Notes: generated from the letters alone by a model not told the origin. 64,000 nucleotides of DNA from Companilactobacillus bobalius (GCF_009764355.1 NZ_LNUA01000031.1:248001-312000), one strand, 5' to 3'; numbered from the stretch's first letter, positions 49,356-57,752 are shown. Program-made: numbers and translations.

Positions 49356-50354
49356 ATGATAAATTTAGGAATAATTGGGACAAACTGGATTACAGAACAA
49401 TTTGTTAATGCAACAGATGAAACTAAAGCTTTTTCGTTAACACATGTCTATTCCAGGACTGAAGCTAAAGCAAATAAGTTTATTGAAGATCTTCAAAAGA
49501 AAAATATCGCCATTAGTACTGACTTGGAAAAATTCTTTAGTAGTGATGATTTCGAGACAGTTTATATTGCTTCCCCGAATGGATTACATTTCCAACAAGC
49601 TAAGTTGGCTTTGGAACATGGTAAGAATGTCATTGTAGAAAAGCCTAGTACTTCAACTGTTAGAGAGTTTACAATCTTAGATGACTTGGCACATGAGAAG
49701 GGACTCTTCTTATTTGAAGCTGCCCGTCATATTCACGAGCCAATTTTTAAGAAAATTCAGAATTACGTTGAGGATAATCGTGCTGAATTGAGCGGGGCTA
49801 CACTTTCTTATATGAAGTATTCGAGCCGTTATGATGACTTCAAGGCCGGTAATTTGCCTAATATCTTCAACCCTAAATTTTCAGGTGGAGCTTTGTATGA
49901 CTTGGGTGTTTATACTGTTTATGATGCCGTTGTATTGTTCGGACAACCCGAATCAGTTAATTATGTTGCTGAAATACTTTCATCAGGTATCGATGGTAGT
50001 GGAAGTCTAACATTAAAGTATCCTGAATTTGACGTTAATATCTTGATAGGCAAGACGAAAAATTCATATACCGACTCAGAAATTTACTTTGATAGAAAAA
50101 CTTTATTAATGGACAGTGGTGGTGACATAACTCATGTCCAATTAGCCGATGATAATAAGAATATAACAACGATTCCAACTGTTAAGAGTGAGAACCCAAT
50201 GGACTCCGAAGCAAAAGAATTTGCACGAATTATGAATGAAAATGATCAAGAAACTTATGAAAATCTCTTGAAGTACGCTAGAATTGTAAATAGAATTCTA
50301 GAACAAGCCCGAACAAGTGCAGGACTTGTTTTTGGAGCAGATGAGGATAAGTAA
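49356..50354 (+). CDS. Gfo/Idh/MocA-family NAD(P)-dependent oxidoreductase
   Basis: A 332-residue dehydrogenase. The Rossmann start INLGIIGTNWITEQF binds the nucleotide. IASPNGLHFQQAKLALEHGKNVIVEKPS contains the family EKP motif with the catalytic Lys. GGALYDLGVYTVYDAV begins the C-terminal alpha/beta domain. Substrate, probably a sugar or cyclitol derivative, is unknown. GAGGTG lies 8 nt before ATG. The DEAD-box helicase gene begins 1 nt after the stop, so both share a transcript despite unrelated roles. Confidence 0.9.
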   Translation: MINLGIIGTNWITEQFVNATDETKAFSLTHVYSRTEAKANKFIEDLQKKNIAISTDLEKFFSSDDFETVYIASPNGLHFQQAKLALEHGKNVIVEKPSTSTVREFTILDDLAHEKGLFLFEAARHIHEPIFKKIQNYVEDNRAELSGATLSYMKYSSRYDDFKAGNLPNIFNPKFSGGALYDLGVYTVYDAVVLFGQPESVNYVAEILSSGIDGSGSLTLKYPEFDVNILIGKTKNSYTDSEIYFDRKTLLMDSGGDITHVQLADDNKNITTIPTVKSENPMDSEAKEFARIMNENDQETYENLLKYARIVNRILEQARTSAGLVFGADEDK

Positions 50355-50355
50355 A

Positions 50356-51561
50356 GTGGAAATACCAAAATTATACCAAGATTATTTTAAACAAAATCAA
50401 TTTAGTGCATTAACAAAGATTCAAGAGGCAGTCTATCTACCTTTTAAAGAAGGTAAAGATTTCGTTGCTATGGCACCAACTGGTTCCGGAAAAACTTTAG
50501 GCTTTGTGATGCCAATGTTGGAAACCTTAGTACCAAAGGATGGTTTGCAGGTGTTGATCTTAGAACCTTCCCAAGAATTGGCAATGCAAGTTAGAGATGT
50601 TATTCAACCTTTAGCTAAATTAGTGGACTGTAAAGTACAGGCAGTCACTGGTGGTGCTAATCCTCAACGTCAATTGAAGAAGTTGAAAGAAAAGCCAGAA
50701 ATCATCGTTGCAACATTAGGACGCTTGAATGAATTAACTCAGGCCCGTAAGGTGAAATTAGGCAAGTTGAATACTGTTATTGTGGATGAAGCCGATGAGA
50801 TGTTGAATGAATCAAAACTGGAAACAGTTCGTCAGACAATTGCTCAGATGCCAGCTGATGTCCAAATGACTTTCTTCTCAGCTACTGGTAATGATATCTT
50901 CAAAGATATGCACAAATGGTTCGGACAAGATTTCGACATTATCGATCAACGTAATGATACAAGCTATACAGCAGGTATTAAACATTACTTCATTGATGCC
51001 AATAGTGAATTTATCAAAAATGCGTTGGTTCGTGAGTTAGCTCATAACAAGAAGTTTTTGGGAATTGTCTTTTTCAATAATTCTCGTTCGTTGCATAAAG
51101 CTATCAGCGATTTGAACCATAATAAGACTAACTTTGTATCTTTGGACAGTAAAATGTCATCGCAACAACGTAAGTCAGCGATTCAACTCTTTTCCACTAA
51201 AAAGGTTAATTTGTTGTTAACAACTGATGTGGCCGCTCGTGGAATGGATATTGATAATATCACGACTATCGTTAACTACATGGTTCCTCGGGATGAGAGT
51301 GAATATGTTCACCGTTCCGGTAGAACCGGTAGAATGGGTAAGAGCGGTATTGTTCTTACTTTTGGTAATAGTCATGATTTGAAGAACATGCGTGAATTTA
51401 CTAACGTTGAAATAAATAAGGCCTATCTTAAGAGCGATGGAACACTTTCTAATAAGCCTGTTGCTCGTAAAAAAACTGTGGTTAGTCATAAGGATAAGCC
51501 TAAGGCTAAGAAACGTTTACGTGATCAAAAGAATAAGGGTAAACGTCATAATAATAAATAG
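50356..51561 (+). CDS. DEAD-box ATP-dependent RNA helicase
   Basis: A 401-residue RNA helicase, similar in layout to CshB-like cold-shock helicases. The Q motif, Walker A (APTGSGKT), PSQELA (Ia), TLGRL (Ib), DEAD (VDEADEML), SAT (III), RGMD and HRSGRTGRMG (VI) are all present in order. The C-terminus is a short basic tail (KPKAKKRLRDQKNKGKRHNNK) suited to RNA binding. GTG at 50356 is used, since GAGGAT lies 8 nt upstream at the end of the preceding gene. It is followed by structured repeat copy C and then a terminator. Confidence 0.94.
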   Translation: MEIPKLYQDYFKQNQFSALTKIQEAVYLPFKEGKDFVAMAPTGSGKTLGFVMPMLETLVPKDGLQVLILEPSQELAMQVRDVIQPLAKLVDCKVQAVTGGANPQRQLKKLKEKPEIIVATLGRLNELTQARKVKLGKLNTVIVDEADEMLNESKLETVRQTIAQMPADVQMTFFSATGNDIFKDMHKWFGQDFDIIDQRNDTSYTAGIKHYFIDANSEFIKNALVRELAHNKKFLGIVFFNNSRSLHKAISDLNHNKTNFVSLDSKMSSQQRKSAIQLFSTKKVNLLLTTDVAARGMDIDNITTIVNYMVPRDESEYVHRSGRTGRMGKSGIVLTFGNSHDLKNMREFTNVEINKAYLKSDGTLSNKPVARKKTVVSHKDKPKAKKRLRDQKNKGKRHNNK

Positions 51562-51590
51562 GCTTCTTTTGTAAGTTTGGTTAAATATGT

Positions 51591-51770
51591 TGTCCTCCGC
51601 AAAAGATGAAAATGCTGGTGGAACGCTGTGGGCGTGACTTGGAGCTAAAAATTGCGCACGTTGTGTGCAATTTTGGATCTTCAAGATCAGCCTCATTGTA
51701 AGTGGCAGAGCCACTAACAATGATTTCACAGCTGACCGCATTTTCATCTCTTGCTCCGGACTAGTAAGTG
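51591..51770 (+). repeat. Structured intergenic repeat, copy C
   Basis: A 180-nt copy. End stem GTCC/GGAC; outer stem AAGATGAAAATGC/GCATTTTCATCTCTT; core GCTGTG (51625-51630)/CACAGC (51727-51732). Arm 2 pairs CTTGGAG/CTTCAAG around AAAATTGCGCAC/GTGTGCAATTTT. Arm 3 is ATTGT-AGTGGC/GCCACT-ACAAT. It follows the DEAD-box gene by 29 nt. Confidence 0.8.
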
Positions 51771-51810
51771 GTCCTATCTATTATTTTATTTCTAATTTTT
51801 AAAATAAAAT

Positions 51811-51855
51811 GAGCAGCATCTATTCAGGATAAATATCCAAAATAGATGTTGTTTT
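51811..51855 (+). terminator. Terminator downstream of the DEAD-box gene and copy C
   Basis: AGCATCTATT pairs with AATAGATGTT, with an inner GGATA/TATCC helping the stem, followed by GTTTT. Confidence 0.7.
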
Positions 51856-51878
51856 GGTCTTTGAGTTAAATTAATAAT

Positions 51879-51946
51879 AAGAACGGTCTCTATTGAGTAT
51901 TCAAGTAAAGGATATATTTTGAATACTTAATAGGGACCGTTTTTTG
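51879..51946 (+). repeat. Hairpin repeat family F, copy 1
   Basis: A 68-nt hairpin: AACGGTCTCTATTGAGTATTC pairs with the opposite strand of GAATACTTAATAGGGACCGTT; the loop is AAGTAAAGGATATATTTT-like, and six T follow. Its reverse complement matches the hairpin at 58738-58808, including the loop. The gap 51947-51981 is otherwise plain. Confidence 0.75.
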
Positions 51947-51981
51947 AATGGATAAACATTTCTATTTGTCATTTTCCAGTA

Positions 51982-52009
51982 TTGAATAATTGTGTATGTG
52001 AGATATAAT
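51982..52009 (+). promoter_or_regulatory. Promoter of tRNA-Arg
   Basis: TTGAAT (51982-51987), a 16-nt spacer and a consensus TATAAT (52004-52009) lie 36 nt before the tRNA. Confidence 0.68.
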
Positions 52010-52045
52010 TTTCTTATAGCTGTTTTTGTTAGCTAATTAGTTCTT

Positions 52046-52119
52046 GGTCCCTTGGCCCAGTTGGATAGAGCAACTGCCTCCTAAGCAGTAGGTCCCCGGT
52101 TCGATTCCGGGAGGGATCA
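52046..52119 (+). tRNA. tRNA-Arg (anticodon CCT)
   Basis: The acceptor GGTCCCT/AGGGATC (one G-U), anticodon stem ACTGC/GCAGT and anticodon CCT at 52080-52082 give a 74-nt cloverleaf with GTTCGATTC T-loop and discriminator A. It reads AGG codons. Confidence 0.96.
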
Positions 52120-52132
52120 TTGTTTTGAATAT

Positions 52133-52423
52133 GTGAAAGATGTTGGAGATGAATTTGATATCGAAAAGTTAACAGATTTGCCCAATATTGGTAAGGTCTT
52201 GAATGAGCAACTTTCTAAGATTAATGTAACTGATGTGGCTACTTTGAAGGAATTAGGCAGTCAAAAAGCTTATTTAAAATTAAAATCCTTGAAGGCTCCG
52301 GATAGATTTTATTGTATTCAAATGTTGTACTCTTTGGAAGGTGCGATACAAGGTGTTCCTTATACAAAACTATCTTCTGAAAAGAAAACAGAACTTTTAG
52401 ATTTCTTTAGAAAAAATAAATGA
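52133..52423 (+). CDS. TfoX C-terminal-domain protein
   Basis: A 96-residue helix-hairpin-helix protein matching the C-terminal domain of TfoX/Sxy: LTDLPNIGKVLNEQLSKINVTDVATLKELGSQKAYLKL spans about residues 12-50. The N-terminal TfoX domain is absent. The domain alone is common and its role is unknown; it does not by itself imply competence. GTG at 52133 lies 13 nt after the tRNA-Arg end, with no Shine-Dalgarno visible in that gap. The gene is thus probably co-transcribed with the tRNA and may use a leaderless-like start after tRNA processing. Confidence 0.78.
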   Translation: MKDVGDEFDIEKLTDLPNIGKVLNEQLSKINVTDVATLKELGSQKAYLKLKSLKAPDRFYCIQMLYSLEGAIQGVPYTKLSSEKKTELLDFFRKNK

Positions 52424-52426
52424 ATT

Positions 52427-52459
52427 ACTCATGTCTAGCAAATTAGATGTGAGTTTTTT
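52427..52459 (+). terminator. Terminator of the tRNA-Arg/TfoX-C transcript
   Basis: ACTCATGTCTA pairs imperfectly with TAGATGTGAGT, followed by six T. Confidence 0.75.
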
Positions 52460-52481
52460 ATTATTATAACGAGGTTAAATT

Positions 52482-53003
52482 ATGAAAGAGATTAAATGTA
52501 GTGATACTTTATCTATTAGCAATCATCGTGTGTTTTCGTCTGATTTAAATGAACATGGGACTGTATTCGGTGGTAAGACTTTAATGATTATTGATGATAA
52601 CTCTTCGATTGCAGCTTCACGACTGGCTCGAATTGAAACGGTCACAGCATCGATTGATCAAGTTAACTTTATTTTGCCGTTTGAATTGCAGGATTCAATG
52701 TGTACGGAATCTTATGTTTCCGGGGTAGGTAGAACTTCAATTGAAGTATTTACAAAGGTTATCGGTGAACATTTGAAAACGGGGAGACGTTTCTTGGGAT
52801 TGACTTGTTTTTCTACTTTTGTCGTAACGGATAAGGATATCTTTTTACCAAGAATTGCTCCTGATAATGAAGAGGCTGAATATGTTTGTAGCGGCTACCA
52901 CGAGCGTCAAGGTGAACGTTTTAAGAAATTATTGGCACAAGAAGGATTTAATAAAAATATTAGTTTGCAGTTTCCATGGCAATCAAAAAAAGACGCAGAA
53001 TAA
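52482..53003 (+). CDS. Acyl-CoA thioesterase, hotdog fold
   Basis: A 173-residue cytoplasmic hotdog-fold thioesterase of the YciA/BACH type. VFSSDLNEHGTVFGGKTLMIIDDNSSIAA carries the conserved Asn-x-x-G-T-x-x-G-G motif and the catalytic Asp. VNFILPFELQDSM and CTESYVSGVGRTSIEV complete the core. It hydrolyses acyl-CoA or similar thioesters; the chain length is unknown. ACGAGG lies 8 nt before ATG. The gene stands alone, convergent with an MFS gene across a shared terminator. Confidence 0.88.
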   Translation: MKEIKCSDTLSISNHRVFSSDLNEHGTVFGGKTLMIIDDNSSIAASRLARIETVTASIDQVNFILPFELQDSMCTESYVSGVGRTSIEVFTKVIGEHLKTGRRFLGLTCFSTFVVTDKDIFLPRIAPDNEEAEYVCSGYHERQGERFKKLLAQEGFNKNISLQFPWQSKKDAE

Positions 53004-53020
53004 TATCTACGTCTTTTTTT
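52985..53020. terminator. Bidirectional terminator between thioesterase and MFS genes
   Basis: AAAAAAGACG pairs with CGTCTTTTTT. It overlaps the end of the thioesterase gene and the stop of the convergent MFS gene. Confidence 0.82.
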
Positions 53021-54179
53021 ATGTTCGAGAAATAATTTGATTCAATTTTAAATTAATTAATAGGGCACCTAGAGCAAAAATGGCACCACCGAATCCGACT
53101 TGATAGAGCCCAAAGTTACCAACAATTAAAGATCCAACGGCCGAACCTAGGGAGATTCCCAGATTAGAAGCAATGGGATTTAATGAGGATGCTAAAGCAA
53201 CTGCTTGAGGATATGATTCTTCGGCAATATTTAAGAAATGGATTTGGATTGGAGCATTGATCAAATACATGACGACACCGACGATAAGTAGGTTAATTAA
53301 ACCAAAGTATTTGTTGTGAATCAGGAATGGTACGGCCAGAAGAATAAAGAATTCAACTGCATAAACTTTCGGCATGAACTTGAGACCGCCATGTTCAGCA
53401 ATTCGACCAGATAACTGATTACTTACTAATGAAGCGAATCCGAAGACGGCTAGGAAAATACTCAAACTGGCTTTGGAGAACCCAAGTGTACCGTAGAGCG
53501 GTTGAAGATAAGTATAAATAACGTAAATGGCTGCAATGGCAAAGAAGGGTAAGAAAAATCCAACGTAAATGCGGGGATCCTTGATCAATTTGAATTGGCT
53601 TTTCAAAGGACTGTTGATTTGTTCAAATTCTTTCGGTAAGGAAATCATCAATAAAATTAACGTTATAACGCTAACTAATGAAATGATGAAGAAAGTCATA
53701 CGCCAGTCAAAAACAGTACTGATAGCGGTACTAAAGGGAACTCCAAAGACTGAAGCAATACTGAATCCTGAGAAAATCCAAGATACAACTGTCCCTTGTT
53801 TAGAACGAGGAGCGATAACATTTGAGAAGGTCATTGATAGAGAAATAATTGCTCCAGCAACTGAGGCCGCGATAACGCGAGAAATGATTAGAACAGTATA
53901 ATTGCTAGCAAATCCACTCAGAGTATTACCTAGAATAAAAATTATGGTCAGACCAATTAAAGTGTAATAGCGATTAAAGTTTCCTAATAATGAGGTAATG
54001 ATCGGAGTACTGATGGCGTAAATCAATCCGTAGGCAGTAATCAGTAGGCCGACATTGGCGATGGATACATGGTAGGTTTTAGAAATATTAGAAAGAACAC
54101 CCATGACTAAAAATTCATTGTTGCCAAGAACGAACGACAATAGCACGAGAATTGTAGTTTGAAATTTGTAATTGTGCAT
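53019..54179 (-). CDS. MFS transporter, DHA1 sugar/drug-efflux type
   Basis: A 386-residue, 12-helix transporter of the AraJ/YdhP-like group: LLSFVLGNNEFLVMGVLSNISKTYHVSIANVGLLITAYGL at the start is typical. The VVSWIFSGFSIASVFGVPFSTAISTVFDWRMTFF segment is the motif-C region in helix 5. Such proteins expel drugs, sugars or arabinose-like solutes. It follows the MarR gene on the same strand by 47 nt, so it is probably under MarR control. AAGGAGAAAAAAT precedes the ATG. Substrate unknown. Confidence 0.87.
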   Translation of the reverse strand: MHNYKFQTTILVLLSFVLGNNEFLVMGVLSNISKTYHVSIANVGLLITAYGLIYAISTPIITSLLGNFNRYYTLIGLTIIFILGNTLSGFASNYTVLIISRVIAASVAGAIISLSMTFSNVIAPRSKQGTVVSWIFSGFSIASVFGVPFSTAISTVFDWRMTFFIISLVSVITLILLMISLPKEFEQINSPLKSQFKLIKDPRIYVGFFLPFFAIAAIYVIYTYLQPLYGTLGFSKASLSIFLAVFGFASLVSNQLSGRIAEHGGLKFMPKVYAVEFFILLAVPFLIHNKYFGLINLLIVGVVMYLINAPIQIHFLNIAEESYPQAVALASSLNPIASNLGISLGSAVGSLIVGNFGLYQVGFGGAIFALGALLINLKLNQIISRT

Positions 54180-54226
54180 ATTTTTTCTCCTTTTTTGAGC
54201 AAAGAAAAAAGAATCACGAGGATTCT

Positions 54227-54649
54227 TTAATTGGTCTCCGTAGTTAGGATTGCTTCTCTTAGAGCTTGAAAATCTTGGCTTGAGAAAGACTCATTTAGTG
54301 ATTTATTAACCACTTCAGAGGCTTCTTTAAAATGTTCAATACCAGATTTGGTAATCTTTAGGCAAACCTCTTTTTGATTGTCGTCGCTGTGATAACGAAT
54401 AATCGGTTTGCAATCTTTATTTTCTAAACGTACGGCCATTCTTGAAACAGCTGCAGCACTTAATTTAAGTGAATCCTTAATTTCCAACAAACTAGCTTTG
54501 GAATCGTATTGATCATAAAGGTAGTGTAAAAAACTGAATTCAACAGGTGACAAATCGTATTTAGTTAGTACTTTTTCTAATTCCACTTGGACGTCATTTT
54601 CAAAATGTTTCATGTTCAACCAAGTACATAGGTTCGAAGTATGATTCAT
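54227..54649 (-). CDS. MarR-family transcriptional regulator
   Basis: A 140-residue winged-helix repressor. SFLHYLYDQYDSKASLLEIKDSLKLSAAAVSRMAVRLENKD is the DNA-binding helix-turn-helix with the conserved recognition helix, followed by a charged wing (RYHSDDNQKE). ATG at 54649 is used because AGGGGTG lies 5-11 nt upstream; the earlier in-frame GTG is inside that signal. It likely represses itself, the downstream MFS pump and possibly the divergent DUF3290-DUF421 pair. A palindrome overlies its promoter. The effector is unknown. Confidence 0.92.
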   Translation of the reverse strand: MNHTSNLCTWLNMKHFENDVQVELEKVLTKYDLSPVEFSFLHYLYDQYDSKASLLEIKDSLKLSAAAVSRMAVRLENKDCKPIIRYHSDDNQKEVCLKITKSGIEHFKEASEVVNKSLNESFSSQDFQALREAILTTETN

Positions 54650-54686
54650 ATTTATCACCCCTAACGTTAGATATTAACTTTTATGT

Positions 54687-54716
54687 ATTATGGAACAAAT
54701 CAATTGCTTGCGCAAG
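54687..54716 (-). promoter_or_regulatory. MarR promoter with an overlapping palindromic operator
   Basis: On the minus strand, TTGCGC (54715-54710), a 17-nt spacer and CATAAT (54692-54687) form the promoter. The perfect palindrome CTTGCGCAAG (54707-54716) covers the -35, and a second dyad GTTAgatatTAAC lies at 54666-54678. Both fit autoregulation. Confidence 0.55.
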
Positions 54717-54767
54717 AAAATAATTTTTATTAAGGGATTGTTTGATAAATCCATGGCGTCAGCTTTT

Positions 54768-54776
54768 TGCTATACT
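54768..54776 (+). promoter_or_regulatory. Extended -10 promoter of the DUF3290-DUF421 pair
   Basis: TGCTATACT (TGn plus TATACT) lies 34 nt before the DUF3290 ATG. The -35 is weak. Confidence 0.5.
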
Positions 54777-54810
54777 AATCGTAAATAAAAAAATAGTTGA
54801 GGGGATATAA

Positions 54811-55260
54811 ATGAGTTTTTATTCATATCAATATTTGGTGGAACATAATAATGAACCGAATATCTTATTCATTATAGGAGTCTTAGTACTAGCAACAGCT
54901 ATTTTTATAACTAGTTACTTGTATTTTAAAAATCGATCTGACAATAAATATCGTGATTTGTTGATTATCTTTGGATTGGGAATCTTTTTATTTATTGGTA
55001 TTAATTACAATAATTATGAACAGCAGTTGGACATTAACAATAAAACTAATCAGACCTTGAGCCTAATGCAATCAGTTGCTAAGGATAAAAAAGTTTCGAA
55101 GAACAAGTTATATTCTAATAGCTCCAGTTTGACAGAAGGAATGTTGATCAAAGCAGGTAAGGATATTTATCGTGTCAGTTTTGATAATAATTTGAGCAGT
55201 TATACACTTTCCAAAGCCAATATAATTAGCTCACAAAAAATACAATTGATTAAGAAATAG
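54811..55260 (+). CDS. DUF3290-type membrane protein
   Basis: A 149-residue protein with two N-terminal transmembrane helices (about 20-38 and 49-66) and an extracellular or cytoplasmic C-terminal domain of about 80 residues (KNKLYSNSSSLTEGMLIKAGKDIYRVSF). It matches the DUF3290 family, which in lactobacilli sits next to DUF421 genes as here, with an 8-nt gap. Function is unknown. GAGGGGAT precedes ATG. Divergent from marR. Confidence 0.78.
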   Translation: MSFYSYQYLVEHNNEPNILFIIGVLVLATAIFITSYLYFKNRSDNKYRDLLIIFGLGIFLFIGINYNNYEQQLDINNKTNQTLSLMQSVAKDKKVSKNKLYSNSSSLTEGMLIKAGKDIYRVSFDNNLSSYTLSKANIISSQKIQLIKK

Positions 55261-55268
55261 GTGACATA

Positions 55269-55898
55269 ATGGTATTACAATACGGTGATTTAACTTTAAA
55301 ATTTATTATAGGATTCTTATTCATGGTCTTGCAGATCAATCTGTTTGGACGTGGAAATATTGCTCCAACTAGTGCTATTGATCAACTTCAAAATTATGTC
55401 CTTGGTGGAATTGTCGGTGGTATGATTTACAATTCCAGTATCACAATTATGCAGTTTGCTTTGGTTTTGTTGATTTGGACATTGGTGGTCTTTATCGCTA
55501 AGTTTTTGACTAACCACAATAATTTCTTCAAGAAAGTTATTGAGGGTACACCACAAATAATTGTTAAAAATGGGCATATTGATGTTAACTTGGCTTTGAA
55601 AAACGGTTTGTCAGCCAATGATTTATCATTTAAATTGCGTCAGGCTGGTGTCTTGGATGTTAGAAATGTTAAACGTGCCGTTTTTGAACGTAATGGTCAG
55701 TTAACGATTATTTTGAAAGATGAGGATAGTTTCAAATATCCTTTGATTTTGGATGGCAAAATTGATATGGATGAGTTATCAACATCAGGCAAGGATGAAG
55801 CTTGGGTTGAAGAAGAATTGAAGAAACGCCATCTGGATGTAGCAGAAGTTTATATGGCTAATTATATTAATGGTGAGTTAGTTGTATATAAATATTAA
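55269..55898 (+). CDS. DUF421-domain membrane protein (YetF/YrbG type)
   Basis: A 209-residue protein. Three hydrophobic helices (about 10-85) are followed by the DUF421 cytoplasmic domain: GTPQIIVKNGHIDVNLALKNGLSANDLSFKLRQAGVLDVRNVKRAVFERNGQLTII. The family is implicated in spore-envelope or stress roles in Bacillus, but its biochemical job is unknown. It pairs with DUF3290, probably as a complex. TAGGTGACATA supplies the ribosome binding site across the preceding stop. Confidence 0.85.
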   Translation: MVLQYGDLTLKFIIGFLFMVLQINLFGRGNIAPTSAIDQLQNYVLGGIVGGMIYNSSITIMQFALVLLIWTLVVFIAKFLTNHNNFFKKVIEGTPQIIVKNGHIDVNLALKNGLSANDLSFKLRQAGVLDVRNVKRAVFERNGQLTIILKDEDSFKYPLILDGKIDMDELSTSGKDEAWVEEELKKRHLDVAEVYMANYINGELVVYKY

Positions 55899-55982
55899 TT
55901 TTTTAGGTTAGCCAAAATTTCATTTTCATAAAAGGGTAACTGTATTAGAATGAAGTTGTAATAACTTTTGGTGGTGATAAAT

Positions 55983-56153
55983 ATGGCAAGTGATTCTAAG
56001 GCTTTCTCATTGATCATGCTAATTTTTTATGCAATTTTATTGTATTTTATCTTTGCTGATAAAAACATGATAGCCATGTACATGATGGGTATCGGTATGT
56101 TTGTTGAGGCTTTAGTAAATTGTGTTTGTACGTTTCAATCAAAAACTAAATAG
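55983..56153 (+). CDS. Small two-helix membrane protein
   Basis: A 56-residue protein with two hydrophobic stretches (about 11-24 and 28-44) containing several Met. ATG at 55983 follows GGTGGTGAT by 4 nt; an upstream GTG is inside that signal. It is located 14 nt before the multicopper oxidase start, so it may be co-transcribed with it. The Met-rich segment (MIAMYMMGIGMF) and one Cys pair (CVC) could bind copper, but this is only a suggestion. No family recognised. Confidence 0.6.
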   Translation: MASDSKAFSLIMLIFYAILLYFIFADKNMIAMYMMGIGMFVEALVNCVCTFQSKTK

Positions 56154-56167
56154 GGTGGCGATTATGA

Positions 56168-57631
56168 ATGTCAGAAACAAAAGTTTACAATAATTATTTC
56201 TTTGATGAACCAGTATTTGATTTGCACGATGGAGGTTATATACCACTAGAAAAAGTGGATATGCCTGATCATCCGTTGAATATTCCTGCTGCTTTGAAGC
56301 CAGACAAGGTAGACGGAAATGATGTTTATTACACAATTACAGCGCAAGAGGGTGAAACTCAAATTTTGCCTGGTGCTAAGACTAAAACATGGGGCTACAA
56401 TGCTTCATTGTTAGGTCAAACAATTGTTTTAAAAAAGGGAGTTCATTATCATGTACATCTTGTTAATGAATTGCCAGAAGTTACTACTTTCCATTGGCAC
56501 GGATTAAACGTTACGGGACCTATTGTTGATGGTGGTCCACATGCTCCAGTTTATCCAGGTGGTAGTCGTGATATTGACTTCACTTTGGATCAACCTGCAC
56601 AGACTGATTGGATTCATCCACATCCATGTCCAAATACAGCTCGCCAAGTCTGGAATGGTTTAGCTGCAGCTGTTGTGGTAACTGACGATGAGGAAGCTAA
56701 ATTACCTTTCCCACGTAATTATGGTGTCGATGATATTCCGGTTATTTTGCAAGATAGAAGTTATCATGACAATCAATTGGATTACAAGAAAGACTACGAT
56801 ATTGATGGTACTTTAGGTAAGTATGCTTTAGTTAATGGTACGATCAACGGTGTCTTTGATGTAACAACACAACGAGTTCGTTTAAGAATTTTGAATGGTT
56901 CTGATCGTCGTGAATGGCGTCTTCACTTTGATGATAATCATGAGTTTACTCAAATTGCTTCAGATGGTGGTACTTTGCCAGAACCAGTTAAATTAACTAA
57001 GTTGATGTTGACTTGTGCTGAACGTGCTGAAGTTATTTTAGACTTTGGCGACAAGAAGCCAGGTGATGTGGTTACATTAATGAGTGATGATATGCCAATT
57101 ATGAAATTCAAGATTGGTCAATATGCTCCAGATGATACAAAACTTCCAGAACATCTAACAACAATTGATGCACCAGAAGTAACACCTGGACTACCTGTTA
57201 CTCGTACAGTTATGTCAGGAATGGACGATCAAGTTAGACTTGATGGTAAACTCTTTGATATGCAGAGAATTGACCGTCGTCAAAAGATTGGTGATACCGT
57301 CCTTTGGGATGTTGTAAATACTAATGATATGGATGGTGGAATGATTCATCCATTCCATATGCATGGTTGTCAATTTCTTGTTATTAGTCGTAATGGTAAA
57401 GAACCATATCCTAATGAACATGGTTGGAAAGATACTGTAGGTGTCAATGCTGGTGAAACAGTTAGAATTGCTGTTCAGTTCACTAAGTTTGGTGTTTACA
57501 TGTATCACTGTCATATCCTAGAACATGAAGATACAGGGATGATGGCACAGATTGAAGCTTATGATCCTAACCATGAGCACAAATATCATCTATTAAGTAT
57601 GGATGAAATGAATCACCCAAAGAATAAATAA
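56168..57631 (+). CDS. Multicopper oxidase (laccase-like), no signal peptide
   Basis: A 487-residue three-cupredoxin oxidase that oxidises phenols, amines or metal ions with reduction of oxygen to water. All four copper motifs are present: FHWHGLN, WIHPHPC, HPFHMHG and HCHILEHEDTGMM with the T1 Cys. HPHP is followed by Cys where many relatives have His. There is no signal peptide or Tat motif, so it should be cytoplasmic, like other lactobacillus laccases. AGGGTGG lies 9 nt before ATG. It may belong with the small membrane protein just upstream. Exact substrate unknown; biogenic-amine oxidation is known for relatives. Confidence 0.93.
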   Translation: MSETKVYNNYFFDEPVFDLHDGGYIPLEKVDMPDHPLNIPAALKPDKVDGNDVYYTITAQEGETQILPGAKTKTWGYNASLLGQTIVLKKGVHYHVHLVNELPEVTTFHWHGLNVTGPIVDGGPHAPVYPGGSRDIDFTLDQPAQTDWIHPHPCPNTARQVWNGLAAAVVVTDDEEAKLPFPRNYGVDDIPVILQDRSYHDNQLDYKKDYDIDGTLGKYALVNGTINGVFDVTTQRVRLRILNGSDRREWRLHFDDNHEFTQIASDGGTLPEPVKLTKLMLTCAERAEVILDFGDKKPGDVVTLMSDDMPIMKFKIGQYAPDDTKLPEHLTTIDAPEVTPGLPVTRTVMSGMDDQVRLDGKLFDMQRIDRRQKIGDTVLWDVVNTNDMDGGMIHPFHMHGCQFLVISRNGKEPYPNEHGWKDTVGVNAGETVRIAVQFTKFGVYMYHCHILEHEDTGMMAQIEAYDPNHEHKYHLLSMDEMNHPKNK

Positions 57632-57691
57632 AGTCTCATTGACAACGTTTTCAGTCTACTTTAAACTAATTCTTAGTAATTAGGCTGTAAA

Positions 57692-57735
57692 CAAATAGAC
57701 AATACCAATTACAAGATTGGCATTGTCTATTTTTA
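57692..57735 (+). terminator. Terminator of the multicopper oxidase
   Basis: AAATAGACAAT-CCAAT pairs with ATTGG-CATTGTCTATTT (one bulge), followed by a T-rich run. Confidence 0.82.
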
Positions 57736-57752
57736 TTTTGGGGGATATGAAA

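Noticed and set aside
51517..51747. 76-codon frame inside repeat copy C
   Set aside because: Same reason: it lies within the structured repeat and has no orthologous frame in copies A, B or D.
53569..53901. 110-codon frame antisense to the MFS gene
   Set aside because: A shadow frame with no ribosome binding site; the minus-strand transporter explains the sequence.
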